The position numbers and the translations under genes are program-made. Under the pieces are notes generated by a model. That model did no database searches, had not been told where the DNA came from, and was given only the letters and a program-made list of their open reading frames with translations. Shown one piece after another: positions 23,459 to 36,169 of a stretch of 64,000 bases of DNA; position 1 is the stretch's first letter, and each line of letters begins with the position of its first letter. This DNA is from Sipunculus nudus (Eukaryota > Annelida > Sipuncula > Golfingiida > Sipunculidae): positions 39,517,956 to 39,581,955 of the forward strand of contig CM049318.1 of the NCBI GenBank assembly GCA_026874595.1. Reading direction: 5' to 3'.

Positions 23459-24128
23459 CAGGGTTGCCTGCGGTCAGGGAAAAGTCAGGGAATTTCATAA
23501 AAAGTATGGAAATACTTTGATATTTTCGGAATTCAGAGAATAAGTTTGCAAATTTACTCTTATTTCTTTTAAAGTTTAGTACAAAAAAATCTAAGGTTGA
23601 TAATGCAGAGTATGGACACACAACATATTAACACCAACAATTAATGATGAACCGATTCTGTTCCTTAATTTGCAGTAATTGTTCCTGGGTAATAATATAT
23701 AGAAAGGGCCCCAGTATAGAATCTGGCCTAAATTTGCAAGATGGGTCTAAACTAACTGGACCGTCTCATATTAGTAGTAATCAACATAAGCCATGAAATG
23801 CCTGATGATATGACATCGACATGCCGCTTAGGCTACTTCTCCATAACATGAATCCTAAACATCATTACGTCCGTCCGTATACACCTGTAACCTCTTTCAT
23901 GTAGGCCGGATTCTATACTTGCTCCAAAGAAAGCAGAATCTGATGTATAATTCTGGTGTTCCATATGTTTTTTTTTTCAATAAATTTTTGGATGTAAAAT
24001 GACGTTTTTGTTACAAAATACTTAATTCAAAATTTGTGCGATGATTTATTCTTGAAAAACAAATGAAAGTCAGGAAATAATCAGGGAAAGTCAGTGAATT
24101 TTTTCAGAGTTGGCTACTGACAACCCTG
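23459..24128. mobile_element. hAT-like short element (candidate)
   Basis: Starts CAGGGTTG and ends CAACCCTG, an 8-bp inverted pair, with CCAGT immediately outside each end. AGGGAAAAGTCAGGGAATTT near the left end recurs as AGGGAAAGTCAGTGAATTTT near the right end, in direct orientation. CAG-starting ends suit hAT, but hAT normally duplicates 8 bp rather than 5, so the class is tentative. Confidence 0.55.
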
Positions 24129-24133
24129 CCAGT

Positions 24134-25160
24134 GCATTTCCTGCATGGATTTTCTCTGACTTTCAACTGGCTTTTCCGCATGAAATTAATATGGAATCGA
24201 GCTCAGGGCTAACACAGAGGACCCAGCTTGGTTCCGTACCCTCGAAAAATAACAAGTGAAACATACTCTTACCAGTAAAATAGTATTCCATTGGAATAAT
24301 GTGACGTTTTATCCTCTGAGCAATAGGAATTTAAAAGGGTCTTCACGAAAATGTTTGTTAACATCAGCAATGTTTGGGTCCAAATATTCAGGAATCAATA
24401 ACACATAAAACTGGCATCTATTGGAACGATACCATCCGCCTCTTTTAAGCTTTGGTGTAATAGAGCGTCTTTTTGTAATGGGGTTCATTTCAGACGTTCA
24501 AATTAATTATTATTTATGCGCAAAGTTCAACTTTAAAGTTCTTCAAATTGTCAGAGAGCATTGAAGAAAGAACAGCTGCTCTTTTTCAGTGGGAAGATTA
24601 AGTTATTTTCACCATTTTTCTTTTTTTTTCACTTATCAACTTTGTTTCCATGTTTGTTATCATCCTTGAATGAAGCGATTTCCAGAATTTTAATGCCCAG
24701 AAAAGGGTACAAAATGGTGAAAGCGGTAAATGCCAATGCAATAATGCATATTCTTTAAATGTGAACTTTAAATTCATCTAACAGTTGGCCAAGCAGAACA
24801 CAGTTTCTGAGAAACTTTCATAACAATACCTTTAAGATAGCAGAGCATATTCTATCAAAAGTTTTAATACGGGTTTGTTATCCTTATTAATACAGCTTTT
24901 CATTTCTATGTTCAATATTATCTGAAAGGTAAAAATAAAAATAGGCTTATTCTTATATCAGCGATATGGACATAAAATCTCACGATTAAGAAAACTATAA
25001 TTAAGATGACTCTTGTCTTGATTTTTTATATATCCCGAATATGGTATCTTTTTTTATAAGATTTTTTTTATATAAGAATAAGCATATTTTTCTTTCAACC
25101 TTTCAACTGACAAGGTGTTTGAAATATATTTGACCACCAGGCCTAAAAAATCCGGTCAGA
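24134..25160. other. Intergenic, nothing recognised
   Basis: AT-rich with a short poly-T run; no exon or repeat with clear boundaries. Confidence 0.5.
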
Positions 25161-25164
25161 ATGT

Positions 25165-26232
25165 ACAGATATCATTACAAAAAGAACTAGAATATCAGCA
25201 AAAGCTGACAAAAGCCCTCAGCCAAAAGAACAGTGTTTAGAGGTGGTAACAGTAACAAGTACTAAATATCTGTTCTCACATGGATGTATATCTGTACATG
25301 CCTCAGTTATAAATTTAAAATGGAGAGGTAGGTACCATGATTCATAACAATCCACCAAATGCTTCCTGAAAAATAAGCTTCTAAGTTTTATTCTATTATA
25401 AGCTCTGTGACCTTGAAAAGTAGGTCAAGGTCACCCATCTTCGAACATGAATGAGATTTTTGTCGATATACATCTTCACCAAAGAAATAAAATTCCTATT
25501 GTGAATCCTTTTAGAGATATCTCGCTCACAAGGCCAAAGTTGAAAAATCCAAGAAAAATTCAATAAAAAAAAATCAGAAATTGCAGGTGCCGCCCCCAAA
25601 CTTGTGCAGCAGTTACAGAATATCAGTCCCTATGATCATAGTAAGTATTGTGAAAATCCATCCGATGGTTCCTGAGAAATAAGCTTCTACATGTTTTTTC
25701 TATAATCAGCTCTAAAACGTAGAAAAATAGGTCAAGGTCACCCATCTTCGAACTTGACCGAGATTTTGTCAATATACATCTTCACCGAAAAAATAAAATT
25801 CTTACGGTGAATCCTTTTCAAGATATCCCGCTCACAAGCCCAAAGTTGAAAAATCCAATAAAAATTCATTAAAAATCAGAAATTGTAGGTGGCGCCACCA
25901 AACTTGTATAGCAGGTACAGACTATCAGTCCCAATAATCATAGTAAGTTTTGTGAAAATCCACCGAATGGTTCCTGAGTAATAAGCATCTAAGTTTTTTT
26001 CTATAATCAGCTCTAAAATGTAGGAAAAATAGGTCAAGGTCACCCATCTTCGAACTTGACCGAGATTTTGTCGATATACATCTTTACCGAGGAAATTAAA
26101 TTCTGACGGTGAATCCTTTTCGAGATATCCCGCTCACAAGGTAAAAGTTAACGGACGCCGGACGGACGGACGGACGGACGGACAGCTTGGGTGACGACAA
26201 TAGCCCATCAGCCTAAGGGCTGAGGGCTAAAA
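25165..26232. repeat. Tandem-module element, about 305-bp period, with inverted ends
   Basis: TAGGTCAAGGTCACCCATCT or a near match recurs at 25421, 25728 and 26030 (periods 307 and 302), each followed by CGAACTTGACCGAGATTTTG and GATATCCCGCTCACAAG variants. The left end carries AGCCCTCAGCC (about 25213) and the right end GGCTGAGGGCT (about 26218). A (GGAC)n run at 26156-26182 precedes the right end. No coding capacity. Confidence 0.85.
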
Positions 26233-26314
26233 AGGAACTTGTGCAAATTTCATGTACATTTTTCTTGCTACGCATATATGTACATTGGCAAAGCTTTGAT
26301 TGATATTGGCGAGT

Positions 26315-26377
<63 letters not shown>

Positions 26378-26600
26378 ATACATTATCTGTACATGTTGTA
26401 CATGATAAATTATATTAAAAAGGCCTACTAATCGTTGGGGGGGGGGGAGCTGTGAACTCCCATCTACACAGGTGGTCTCTCTCGTTGCCTGTATTTATTC
26501 AGGTCGTTATCTGCATTCAAGATCAGTATTTACCACCCTGGCTTTTTAAGTCATTGAGAAACATTCACTAAGCACCCTGTCCATTCCTACAATTTTTAAA
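26233..26600. repeat. (TA)n microsatellite and poly-G in intergenic DNA
   Basis: (TA)n at 26319-26371 and a run of about 10 G near 26438. Nothing else recognised. Confidence 0.85.
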
Positions 26601-26614
26601 ACTTAAGTCCACAC

Positions 26615-26685
26615 CGCAGTGGGGCCGGGGGTTAAGGTGTCGGGGTCATGATCGAGAGGTCGTGTGTTCGAATCACCTTCAGATC
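26615..26685 (+). mobile_element. tRNA-derived SINE head (candidate)
   Basis: GGGGCCGGGGGTTAAGG resembles the D-arm/A-box of a Leu/Ser-type tRNA, and GTGTTCGAATC (26664-26674) is a B box at suitable distance. No closed cloverleaf forms, so this is a SINE-like remnant rather than a tRNA gene. Confidence 0.55.
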
Positions 26686-26880
26686 CCCTTGACACCGTGC
26701 CAAGACCCTTGGGCAAATCCAAACCGCATTTGTGCCTTTTCACCAAGTTTACTTAATTGGACCTCTAACAATGAAAGGACTATATCTTTTATTCTTCTAA
26801 ATATTTTGATAAGAAAATCTTATGGATATGTCAGCTTGAAAAAAAAATTGAAGCCAAAGTCTTTCATTATATGTAAACAG

Positions 26881-27820
26881 ATTTACCAACAGGCCAAGAT
26901 TGTATCTATATCTATAAGTAGTTTGGCAGGATGCCAACTCTTTCTGATTTTGCAACAGGTCAAAGGTCAGTCTGGATCCATTTATAGCTTTGGCAGAATG
27001 CTAACCGTATCAGATTATGCAACAGGGCAAAGGTTCACTCAGTGCGGCCAGGTACAGGTCAAGAGTTCACTCAGTGCAGTAGCTGTAGCTAGCAATTTGT
27101 TCCAGTTCACTCGGGGCAACTGCCTTTCTCATCTAAGCCTGGTCAGCCCAGTGCACCTGATTCTAGAGTAGTTGTATTGGCCTGATATTTTGACTTGTCT
27201 ATGCATCTTTGACGGCTTTCTCGTACACAATACTGGTGTCGCTACCTGCAAGGACTTTTGCAGAATCGATGAACCTGCTTATTTCTCAGGGGAGATTTGA
27301 AATATCAGCCTGAAATTGTGCATTTCATACATACCAGAAAGCTTAGCCGTATGCAAGATTGGTGGCACCGCCTACAATAATGTTTGCACAGTGTGTGTCC
27401 ATTCTTATTTTTTTTAGGAATGATTTGAAATATCAGCCTGAGACTGAGAATATCTATACATCTTGGATAGCTTCTTCGTATGCAAGACTTGTGCACCTAC
27501 AGTTGTTTCATGCGTCTGTGCACATAGCTGAAGAGTTGTTTGAAGTATCTACCTGAAATTTTGTTTGTCCATACATCTTTTATGGCTTTCACGTACACAA
27601 GACTGACCGTGCCACATACAGTCATTTTTGTGTAGTATGCACCTAAGCCAGTATTTCAGCAGTGACGTTTGTGTAATTGGTGCATGTACATCAAGATTAA
27701 AATGTTTAGTACTTGAATTGTACTTATGCATGTCACACATGGACTTGAAATGTAAACATGGAAGCATTATACCTGCTGTTAAGCCATTGCACATGTTCGC
27801 ATTAGGCCTGTAGGTCTTGT
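26881..27820 (+). repeat. Repeat family C, copy 1
   Basis: Matches 59890-60624 in reverse over its length, from ATTTACCAACAGGCC to GCATTAGGCCTGTAGG. It contains two units of about 67 bp at its left (TTTGGCAG(G/A)ATGC(C/T)AAC...) and, further right, modules related to family A (CATACATCTT...GGCTTTC). An open frame at 26662-27171 follows the repeat and shows no protein-family resemblance. Confidence 0.8.
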
Positions 27821-28139
27821 TTTGTGTTATTTAATTTTTCTGAGTTTTAATTTATTTTTATTTCGTAGACCTTTAACTATAGGACTTGGTACTATTACTA
27901 GTGTCACAGGTGAATGTAATTAGAGTTAGGTGCATACTTTTTCTGTTTATCAAATTAATTTCAGAATGCGAAATTACTGGTTTTTGTTTGTTCATACATC
28001 GAACAATTATTGTTAACTTATAAATCATGACTTTTTAAAGATTTAGCGTTGATATTCAGATTCGAGTGGACAAAGACACTGGTAGATGTTTATTCTAAAG
28101 AAAACGTATGTTTACTCTGAATCTTGATCGTCTGTCCTT

Positions 28140-28990
28140 CCATAAATTCGTTCCGGATGAAAATCCTTTGGATTGATATATGGACTTCAAACTTAAAATA
28201 TATATGGCTCACCACTAATACAAAAGCCCTTTTGATTTTGGGGTCATTCTATTAAAGGTCCAGGTCACAGGACCCACAAAATAATAAAGTTTGTGAATGC
28301 ATTTAAAGCCAAACATTTTTTTTATGCCAGACCTGCCATCTTGCATATACATGACACCTACCAAAATGGAAAGATCTTTATCGGTTTTGGGGTCATAAGG
28401 GCAAAAGTCAAGGTCACAGGAGCCATCTGTCCAGAACTACATTGTTAACTCCAGTTTGGATTGACATATGGATTCCAAACTTAACATATATATGGCCCAC
28501 TACTAAAGCAAGAACCAAGTTTATCTTTTGGATATATGAGGTCAAAGGTCAAGGTCACATGACCCAGATCTTTAAAATGATTTTGGATGCATTAAAAGCA
28601 AACCCTTTCATACCACACTTTCAATTTTACCCATACAGCTCACGTGCCAATAGGGAAAGATCTCTTTCAATAATGGGGTCACAAGGGCAAAGGTCGCATC
28701 TGTTTACAAATTCATTTCCGAATTATAACTCCATTTTCTTTTGGCATATGGATTTCAAACCTGACATATATATATGGGCCACCACTAAAACAAAACATCT
28801 CTAAATTTTGGGGTCATAAGGTTAGAGGTCAAGGTCAACACATTCAAATCTTTAAAAAGATTGTGGAGGCTTTGTAAATGTTTCATCCAAAATCTTTCAT
28901 TTTGGGATTACTTACAATACGGGGAGAACCATATTGATTTCAACATCAAAATTTCAAAGGTTCAAGTCACAGGATCATCCTACTGGTTGA
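28140..28990. repeat. Three-unit tandem repeat, about 285-bp period
   Basis: The phrase TATGGA(T/C)T(C/T)CAAACTT or a close variant occurs at 28179, 28466 and 28747, each followed by ACATATATATGG, CACCACTAA and then GGGGTCAT...AGGTCAAGGTCA. Periods are 287 and 281. Noncoding. Confidence 0.85.
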
Positions 28991-29014
28991 AATTCTTAAA
29001 CAGGCTTACAGTTT

Positions 29015-29297
29015 AAAAGGCGTGTTTCCATGTGCGCGTATATGCGTATATGCGTGAAATGGCAGACATATATTTTACAGTGGATCTAGCATGTCTTCCA
29101 TAAAAATTTGGTGAGATGACGTCATTTAACCCCGAATCCTCGAGTTAACGCAGACCATATGCGTGAAAATCGCTCCTGTGGCCCCTCACGCAAAAACGCA
29201 TATACGCTGACGGACACATGGAAACACCCCAGTTACAAAATCATATGAGCGATTGTTCACGCATATACGCATATACGCGCACATGGACACGCTGCTT
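29015..29297. mobile_element. MITE with CGCATATACGC-rich inverted ends
   Basis: The left arm starts AAGGCGTGTTTCCATG and the right arm reversed starts AGCAGCGTGTCCATG; both continue TGCGCGTATATGCGTATATG. A second, inner inverted copy (ACACATGGAAACACCCC near 29213) makes a double hairpin. TTTAA/TTAAA flanks allow a TAA duplication as in PIF/Harbinger. Related in its GTGTTTCCAT end to the element at 57579. Confidence 0.75.
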
Positions 29298-29299
29298 AA

Positions 29300-32019
29300 A
29301 TCTAATATAATTATGCCTCTATTGCTTGGAATGCTCCACTACTACACCTACATAACGTCTATCACTGATTCATTTTGCTTCAATGTTTAAATACGGTTGT
29401 GGGTCAGTTTTTCCTCTGTCTCTGTCTCATGTATCATATTTTTCCAAGGATCACTCAGCCCACACAAGAAATTTATGGGCCTTTTGCGGGGCCCTTCCTG
29501 GCCTGTCAGAAATCATCCAGACGATTAGCCCCTTTGCACCGCTAAATCACTTAACCAATTGCCGACCAGCCGTTGCCCACTCTGCCCACGTCTGGATCAT
29601 TCAAGCACAAAAGAAGAAGTGGCATTTTTGCTTTACCACTGGGGCGGCCTCTTAATGGGTTAGTCCAAACATAGATGAGAGGGGTGGTGGGCAGGCCTTA
29701 TGTCTTACATTACCACACAACTTCACAGTTTAACAGTTTTCAAGCTTCAAACTGGTGTTTCTTCTGGGTTTCTCCTTTCATGTTTCTTCTCTTTATTTGG
29801 GATTTGTCGCGCATGCGCAAGATCCGATTAATGATCAAGCACTAATGTTTAACTAACAATTGTCGACTGTGTTTACTCACACACAGAACCATAAACGTAT
29901 TAAACAAAGGCATTGGAGACTGCGATAGTTTACTGGGAAACTTGTTTTCAGCAAAACTGAACCAATAGCGTGAGATGTGTCAGGAAAACCCCGATAAAGA
30001 CTTATAATCTGATACCAGTTCCAGAGAAAATATTCCATCCTGTAAAAATTACTGTTTATGAATTCCTAAATTCACTTTTAAACACCTAAGATTTATTTTG
30101 CCGGAATAGGTAACTTTTTCAGGTTAAATTTATGGGCATTTCAGTTGGTAGCAGTTTGTGCGAATCGTTTTCAGCAAATTGTTTGCTGACACATTTAACA
30201 CCTATAGTTTTCCTATACTGAAACACATAATAATAAAATGTTTTATTTTTCCCAATCGTGCCCTTTTGAAATGATACCATGATACAGAGCTATGTTAGAG
30301 CATTTTGAATATTTTCTTATTTCCAGTTCAATTCCATGTTTGTACACATATATTAAAATATTATTTAAAACTACATTTTCTGATGCTTAAAAAAATAAAT
30401 TGTACTACAGATCGATGTTACGTACATCCCACACAAGTACATTTATGCTGTATACATAAAATGAAATAAATGTAAAAAAATATTACAAAGCATCAAGCGA
30501 ATTAACAAAAAAAAACATTCAAATGCTATCAATATCTGTATATTTAGACATATAAATGGTTTGTATTTTATTGAAATTTTGCAAAATTCTACATCTGCTA
30601 CCCGCTTAATTGCTAAAAAGCAGCAGGGGCCAAATATTATATATTAACCGCAAAGTCTTGTCTTCTTTTATGGTTCAAAACGGAGATTCGGTTTCACCCA
30701 AGGGCATTATGGTTGTTTGTTTGCTCTCATTTAATATGACTGAGCCCCATTCAGTTTGGTGTTGAACCATATTAAGGAACGAATTCATGCAAAAACATAA
30801 TGTTGCCTTGGCAGAGGATTCCGTTCTGCAAGTAACGGTGCTTGTTATTTTTTTTTGTTTCACCGGCAAGAAATTCCAACAGAAATGGCAGATGGTATGT
30901 ACATCAATATTCCGACAGTTTATATGTACCTATTTGAAGCGCGAATCAGTTTAAAGATAGACTAGTTCGTTCAGCGAGCTCATGGTGATCACAAACAAAG
31001 TAGATACAACATGACTTTTTTTCTTATACATTATTAATTTGATATGGCAATGCCACCTTTTTGTCTACATAAAAAACAGCGTGCAACAGGACCCGGCAGT
31101 ACAGACTAAATACATGAAGAACACGCCCAGCTCAACTTAAAAGGAATTACACATCTCAAACAATCAGTGAATTTGCAACGGTTTCGATTTCGAAGGAATG
31201 ATCAGAGGGGTTCTTTAAACATGATTCAAACTTTAATAATACTGAGTGTTATAAGCTGTCAGTTCATTATATATCCCCATTATACACACGCTGTTGAACA
31301 AAGGGTCCATTAAATTTGATTGTGCAGACCAGTAAATCCAAATTGCTGGTAGGATCAAGTGGCCGCGATAGGGAATTTAACAACTCCGAAGCGCATCGTC
31401 CGAGAAACAAGTAGGCCTACTGTAAACCCAACATTCTGGCACAGTACGTATTATTTTCTTTAAAACCGGTTGTCTTGTATTTTGAAAAACTTAAAGGCAT
31501 ACAGTTTGCTATATGTTTTCGACATACTGTTGTACCATTTTCGACATGTACACATAAACATATCTTATATTAGTCTCTACTTTTTAAAATGAACAATTGT
31601 TAATCACTGATAGTCATTATTAATTTATGCAAGTATTATTGCAACCAAATATTCATTGAATAGTTTAAGTTGACAACTTTTCCTGTTTTAACTGTTATAT
31701 AATAAAAGGGTTTTATTATTTTTGTTTTTATTTTATTTCACTTTCAAATAAAAGGCGGACACTAAAAGCTGCATTGTATAGTATAATATTTCGAATTTTT
31801 TTCTATTCATCTTTATTTTAGAAATATATAATAATTATATTAAAAACCACACTATGTAACGCTAGTCAAGGCTACTAGCTTTGGTCATGCTAAAACTGAA
31901 TTAACAAGCGAAATTATTTGATAAGGTATAACATGTTTAGTTGTTTTAAAAATTCAATATATCATACAATCACTGTACAGTATATTTTCTGTAAGGTCGT
32001 ATATGGAATATCAACCGTC
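29300..32019. other. Intergenic, nothing recognised
   Basis: About 2.7 kb of AT-rich DNA upstream of the lectin gene. Open frames at 29383-29655 (plus) and 30675-30869 (minus) show no domain or splice context I can recognise. Confidence 0.45.
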
Positions 32020-32553
32020 ATGGCAGTGATTCTGAGCGGTATTTGTATAGTCGCCGGGCTGATTCATTTATCAGGTAATTACCTGCCAGGGTACTAAGGG
32101 TTATTCTACGGGCTTTTGGGCCAGAATTTATATAAAGTGGGCAGACTTTTTTGTTGTTGAAAATTTACCGAGAGAAAATAAGCAAATATTGTCAACTTGC
32201 ATGCAGCATATATATGTACATTTCTGACAATTCATGAAAATGGCATAAAACAATACAAGTTAAAATTATTCCGAATTGTAACTTTCATCCAAAAGAATTG
32301 TATTTTTATACAATAACAACTTTACCTTAGAGGATTAACGCAAGAGCAGCAATTATCACAACATTGGTATTGAGAACGTATTGCTTTAACTCCAAAAAAT
32401 GTTTTATTTAATTTTTCTCAAAATTTTTCTGGCAAAAGGCTTTTTTAAACAAAAAAAAAGAAGAATCGGATTTTAATTAAACATAAAAAAAACACATTTG
32501 GCGGTCCTTTTCCGATTGCTGTTCACAGATGGAATATTTTTTTCAAATTTTTG

Positions 32554-32606
<53 letters not shown>

Positions 32607-34128
32607 CTTAGTTTTTCAAAACACAGTGGGAATAGTTTTTGAACAGAAAACGCCCAGCCGTGAACTGAGAAGAGTCTACAAAAAGCAGTTGTCATTTAAT
32701 GAATGCCAACAGGTATGTGACGGACAAACAACGCCCATATGTACTGGCATCAAATGGCACAGGGATGAATGTATCTTGTTGGGACAACGATCCCTAGATC
32801 AACATAAGGCAGAGTGTTCTGATCTAAATCCCGGTGAGTCATAATAGTGGTAATCATCATCATCATCATGTCATAGTAGTCATAACAAATCTTCCACACA
32901 AAGCATCGCCTCGCTTAAATTGAACATCTCGCTTGTGTTGATTACAAGTTCTGGTCGTTACAAGTTACAATTCGTCATTTAAATCCTGAGAAGAAAATAT
33001 AGAGTCTGATACATTTCACATATACATTCATGTCTATAAATAACAGTGTCTTACGTGTGTGGCTGTACGTTTAATCCATCTAGCAATGCAACAACCAACA
33101 TCGACAAAGCTTCCCGCCAGATGGCGGCAAAACAACGTCGTCTGTCCAGAGGGTTTTGGTGACATTTTCCCGTGTGGAAGCAGACACCTTAATGGAGGAG
33201 GATGCAGCCCTTCCTGCTACAATATAACCCGGAGACCTACGATTAACTGGATGATAGCTGACTCAGGTTGCCGGGCCATGGGCGCGAGTTTGCTCAGCAT
33301 CGAATCGGAAGAAGAAGAAATCCACGTGAGAAAAATCGAACTAAAAATGAACACATGTGAGATATGTCTTTAATATTTCCTTAAAAATAACGATTCTCTT
33401 GCAAAGAATTTATCAATAAAAAATATGTATACCTGTATCAATGTGCATCTACGGTACCATCTTGAGGCAAACAATATAAATAAATCAATCTCGACATAAA
33501 GACTTGACTCCCGGACATCTATTAACATCGGTTTTGTTTAGCTCCTAATTTAAGGGGAAAGTGACGCTAAAAGGAGTTGATCAGTATATTTCTATTTGCA
33601 TATATGGATTTAAACATTTTCTGCGTGGACCTACTTCTTGTTCCCCCAAGTTCACTAATGGGTAACCGGGGAGGGTGGGGGAGAGGGGTATGCATGTTGC
33701 GACGGGATCGAGGGAGGAATGTCTAATTTTAACTTTACATTATCTGTATCCTGGATTGATGAAGAATGAAAATATATATAAAATAGTATTCATAAAATAA
33801 AACAATATTATTTAATGTTTGATAAATTGTACTATAAATTTATATTCTCACATAATATTAAATTGTAGCATCCGGTGTTCTGTTATACTACACATCTGGT
33901 TCTGATGAGGAAGAAGAAGGAAAATGGGTCTGGAAATCCACTGGACAGCGGTTTGTGTATGAGAACTGGCCGACCGAAGAACCGAACAATAAGGAAAATC
34001 TTCCCGGCATGAAGGAAGATTATCTCGTAATTGGAACAAATGTGGAAAACGAATTCAGTTGGAATGACTCTCATTATATTTCAGAGACTTCCGGATTTAT
34101 TTGCGAATCGCACGGAAAACGAATTTGA
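32020..34128 (+). CDS. Secreted PAN/apple-like plus C-type lectin protein (four exons)
   Basis: Exons are 32020-32074, 32612-32833 (or from 32627), 33084-33356 and 33869-34128, all phase 1 joins, giving about 269 residues. Exon 1 is a hydrophobic signal peptide (MAVILSGICIVAGLIHLS). Exon 2 is a Cys-rich segment (FNECQQVC...CTGIKW...CILLG) resembling PAN/apple domains. Exons 3-4 form a C-type lectin domain: CPEGFGDIFPC, CRAMGASLLSIESEEEE, GKWVWKSTGQRFVYENWP, EPN, then FSWND and GFICES. EPN with WND is the calcium-dependent mannose/GlcNAc-type sugar site. The inner cysteine pair of the fold is missing (EDYLV and WNDSHY where DCV and WNDxxC are usual). N-glycosylation sites include NIT, NTS and NDS. 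The likely role is extracellular carbohydrate recognition, perhaps immune, by inference. Exon 3 must end at the second gtgaga (33357); the first donor breaks the frame. Confidence 0.85.
32557..32604. repeat. (TA)n microsatellite abutting an exon-2 acceptor
   Basis: About 24 TA units end seven bases before the TAG acceptor at 32609-32611, taking the place of the pyrimidine tract for the upstream splice choice. Confidence 0.95.
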
Positions 34129-35330
34129 AATTTGTAGTTACTTACACCACTTTTAAAAATAATACACATGCCACTTTGTAAATTCTAGATCTATTGAAAG
34201 CTTATTTCAAAGATAACAATAATATAAACAGAAACAAAGTAAGAACTTTCATACAATAACGTGGATTTATGTTAGGTTAATATTTGACAGCTGTAGGACT
34301 CGACTCAGAACTTCGAGTCGAGACCAGATTAGAGGTCTTTTTTTTCCAGATCAGATTTCAACTTTTCCGCCAATTTAAATACTCTCGAATTCCTGCATTC
34401 TATTTTATTAGAACGCTTCTCCTCAACATGAGAATTATAAGGAAGGTAAATGCCTAAAATGTCTAAGTAACTATCAATCACGTTTACCTATTTAACCCCC
34501 TCCCCCCGGTATAATAGTTCATCAAGTAAGTTTTCGATCTGTTCTGTTTCGGTTAAATTAAAACTAATTTTCAGGGATGTGTATTTGGAATATAAATATA
34601 ATAATTTTGTTAAATTATATCTCGTAAGAAAATATTGTTTAAAATGTTTTTAAAACCAAGTACATGTATAATTAATAGGTCCGTTCATATTTGGGAAGTT
34701 TCCTTTATTCAGCAATTCATTCACCTTTCCATCGATCATGATTTTTCCTTTATATAGGCAAGTGCATGGTCTCGATGCGCTTGGGTCATTTGCGGTTTCG
34801 CTGTTTTCTTTAAGGCCTGGTCTGCAGGTGTTAAGTCCTCAAAAGCAATATTGAACCCGCGTATCCTCTGCCTTTATCTTTCTTTATGGAATTATTTTAG
34901 TACTCTTTACTGTAAACTTTCACTAAGATGTGTCTTTGTTTACTCTCCTTATACCGACTCGTTTTGCCACGTCTGTTTGTTTCACAATATCATATGGTCG
35001 ACCCACGGTGTTTTAACAAGCATGCTCACAGCTCTCTCTTTATAATTCTCTCTCAGTTCGTTTGAAGCCCACCAATCTCACATTCCACTCGCAAGTGTAT
35101 CTGTGGGACTTATTTAGTTCTCTTGTGAATCTATCTTAAAAGACATAATGTTCAGTTTTGTTAATATAAATAGCTGAATTAACTGAGCGTACCTGATTTA
35201 GTCAGATACCTCATTATCCATTGTCCATTCTCTGTGTTTATTTCTTTATAGATATATATTTGACCTGGAACGGAGCTTAATCTTCTCAGGAGTCTTTGGT
35301 GACATTTGAGCCTCGCTTAATAATAATAAT

Positions 35331-35388
<58 letters not shown>

Positions 35389-36165
35389 TCATAGAGCCCA
35401 GACGGAGGTCCGTGTCACTCCGTCATGTCGCCAATCGGAAGTCCCCGCAGAATATTACAGGTGGCGAGGTATTCTGTCTATCCCTTGGTAGGTTTGCTTC
35501 GTTTAACTTATGTCAATTTTATTTTTAAAAAGTTAAAAGAGATTTGGATGAAACCTGGAGAAGGGTAAAATTTAAATCAAGTAGCAATCCATTGCAATTT
35601 TGAGATAACATGTTTTTAACTTAAAAGGTTTTTTTCCACTGTGGGACTGGGCAATTTCTTTGTCCATGCCCATTCCAGGCCAAGGTCAGACCCATTCCAC
35701 TATGGAATATATTCACACATCACACTATCCGAAACATTCTCAATGAGAAGCTGTTGTTCCATGTTCACCATAACTTAATTGTCTGTATTTCCGTGCTTGC
35801 TTTCTGGCCAGTTGTTACTATGCTCAGAGACGTTTGAAGGGAATAATGTTCATGTTTCTCAAGTTTCTCTTCTGGAGACTATCATATTGTTGAGAAAGAT
35901 TATTGTCTTTCAAAGGATGTCACCTTAAGTTCTTATTCTTTCGGTTTTAAGGCACCTACTTGATCTATAACTCTCTTTTAAGCATTTTCAGTCGGCTGTC
36001 AATGCCTCAGTCAGACATCTTTTAAATTTCTCAGACTCATCTTACTTTAATATGTAATCGTCTTCCCAAATCTCTTTCAGTTGAGACAGGGGCTTGTCAT
36101 CTGAATATTCAGAAAAACTAGTACTCATATACTATTTTCGCATTGTTTTTAATGGGCGATGTGGA
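34129..36165. other. Intergenic, microsatellite only
   Basis: No gene recognised. (TAA)n at 35319-35336 runs straight into (TA)n at 35336-35385. No convincing poly(A) signal for the lectin gene was found. Confidence 0.5.
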
Positions 36166-36169
36166 TGGC

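Noticed and set aside
26662-27171. 169-codon open frame
   Set aside because: It lies across a SINE-like remnant and repeat family C, and its reversed relative at 60 kb does not keep it open.
29383-29655. 90-codon open frame with many aromatic and cysteine residues
   Set aside because: No family resemblance, no splice context, and no repeat of it elsewhere in the window.
33322-33331. First gtgaga donor in lectin exon 3 (after ATCCAC)
   Set aside because: It would join exon 4 out of frame; the second gtgaga at 33357 keeps the lectin domain.
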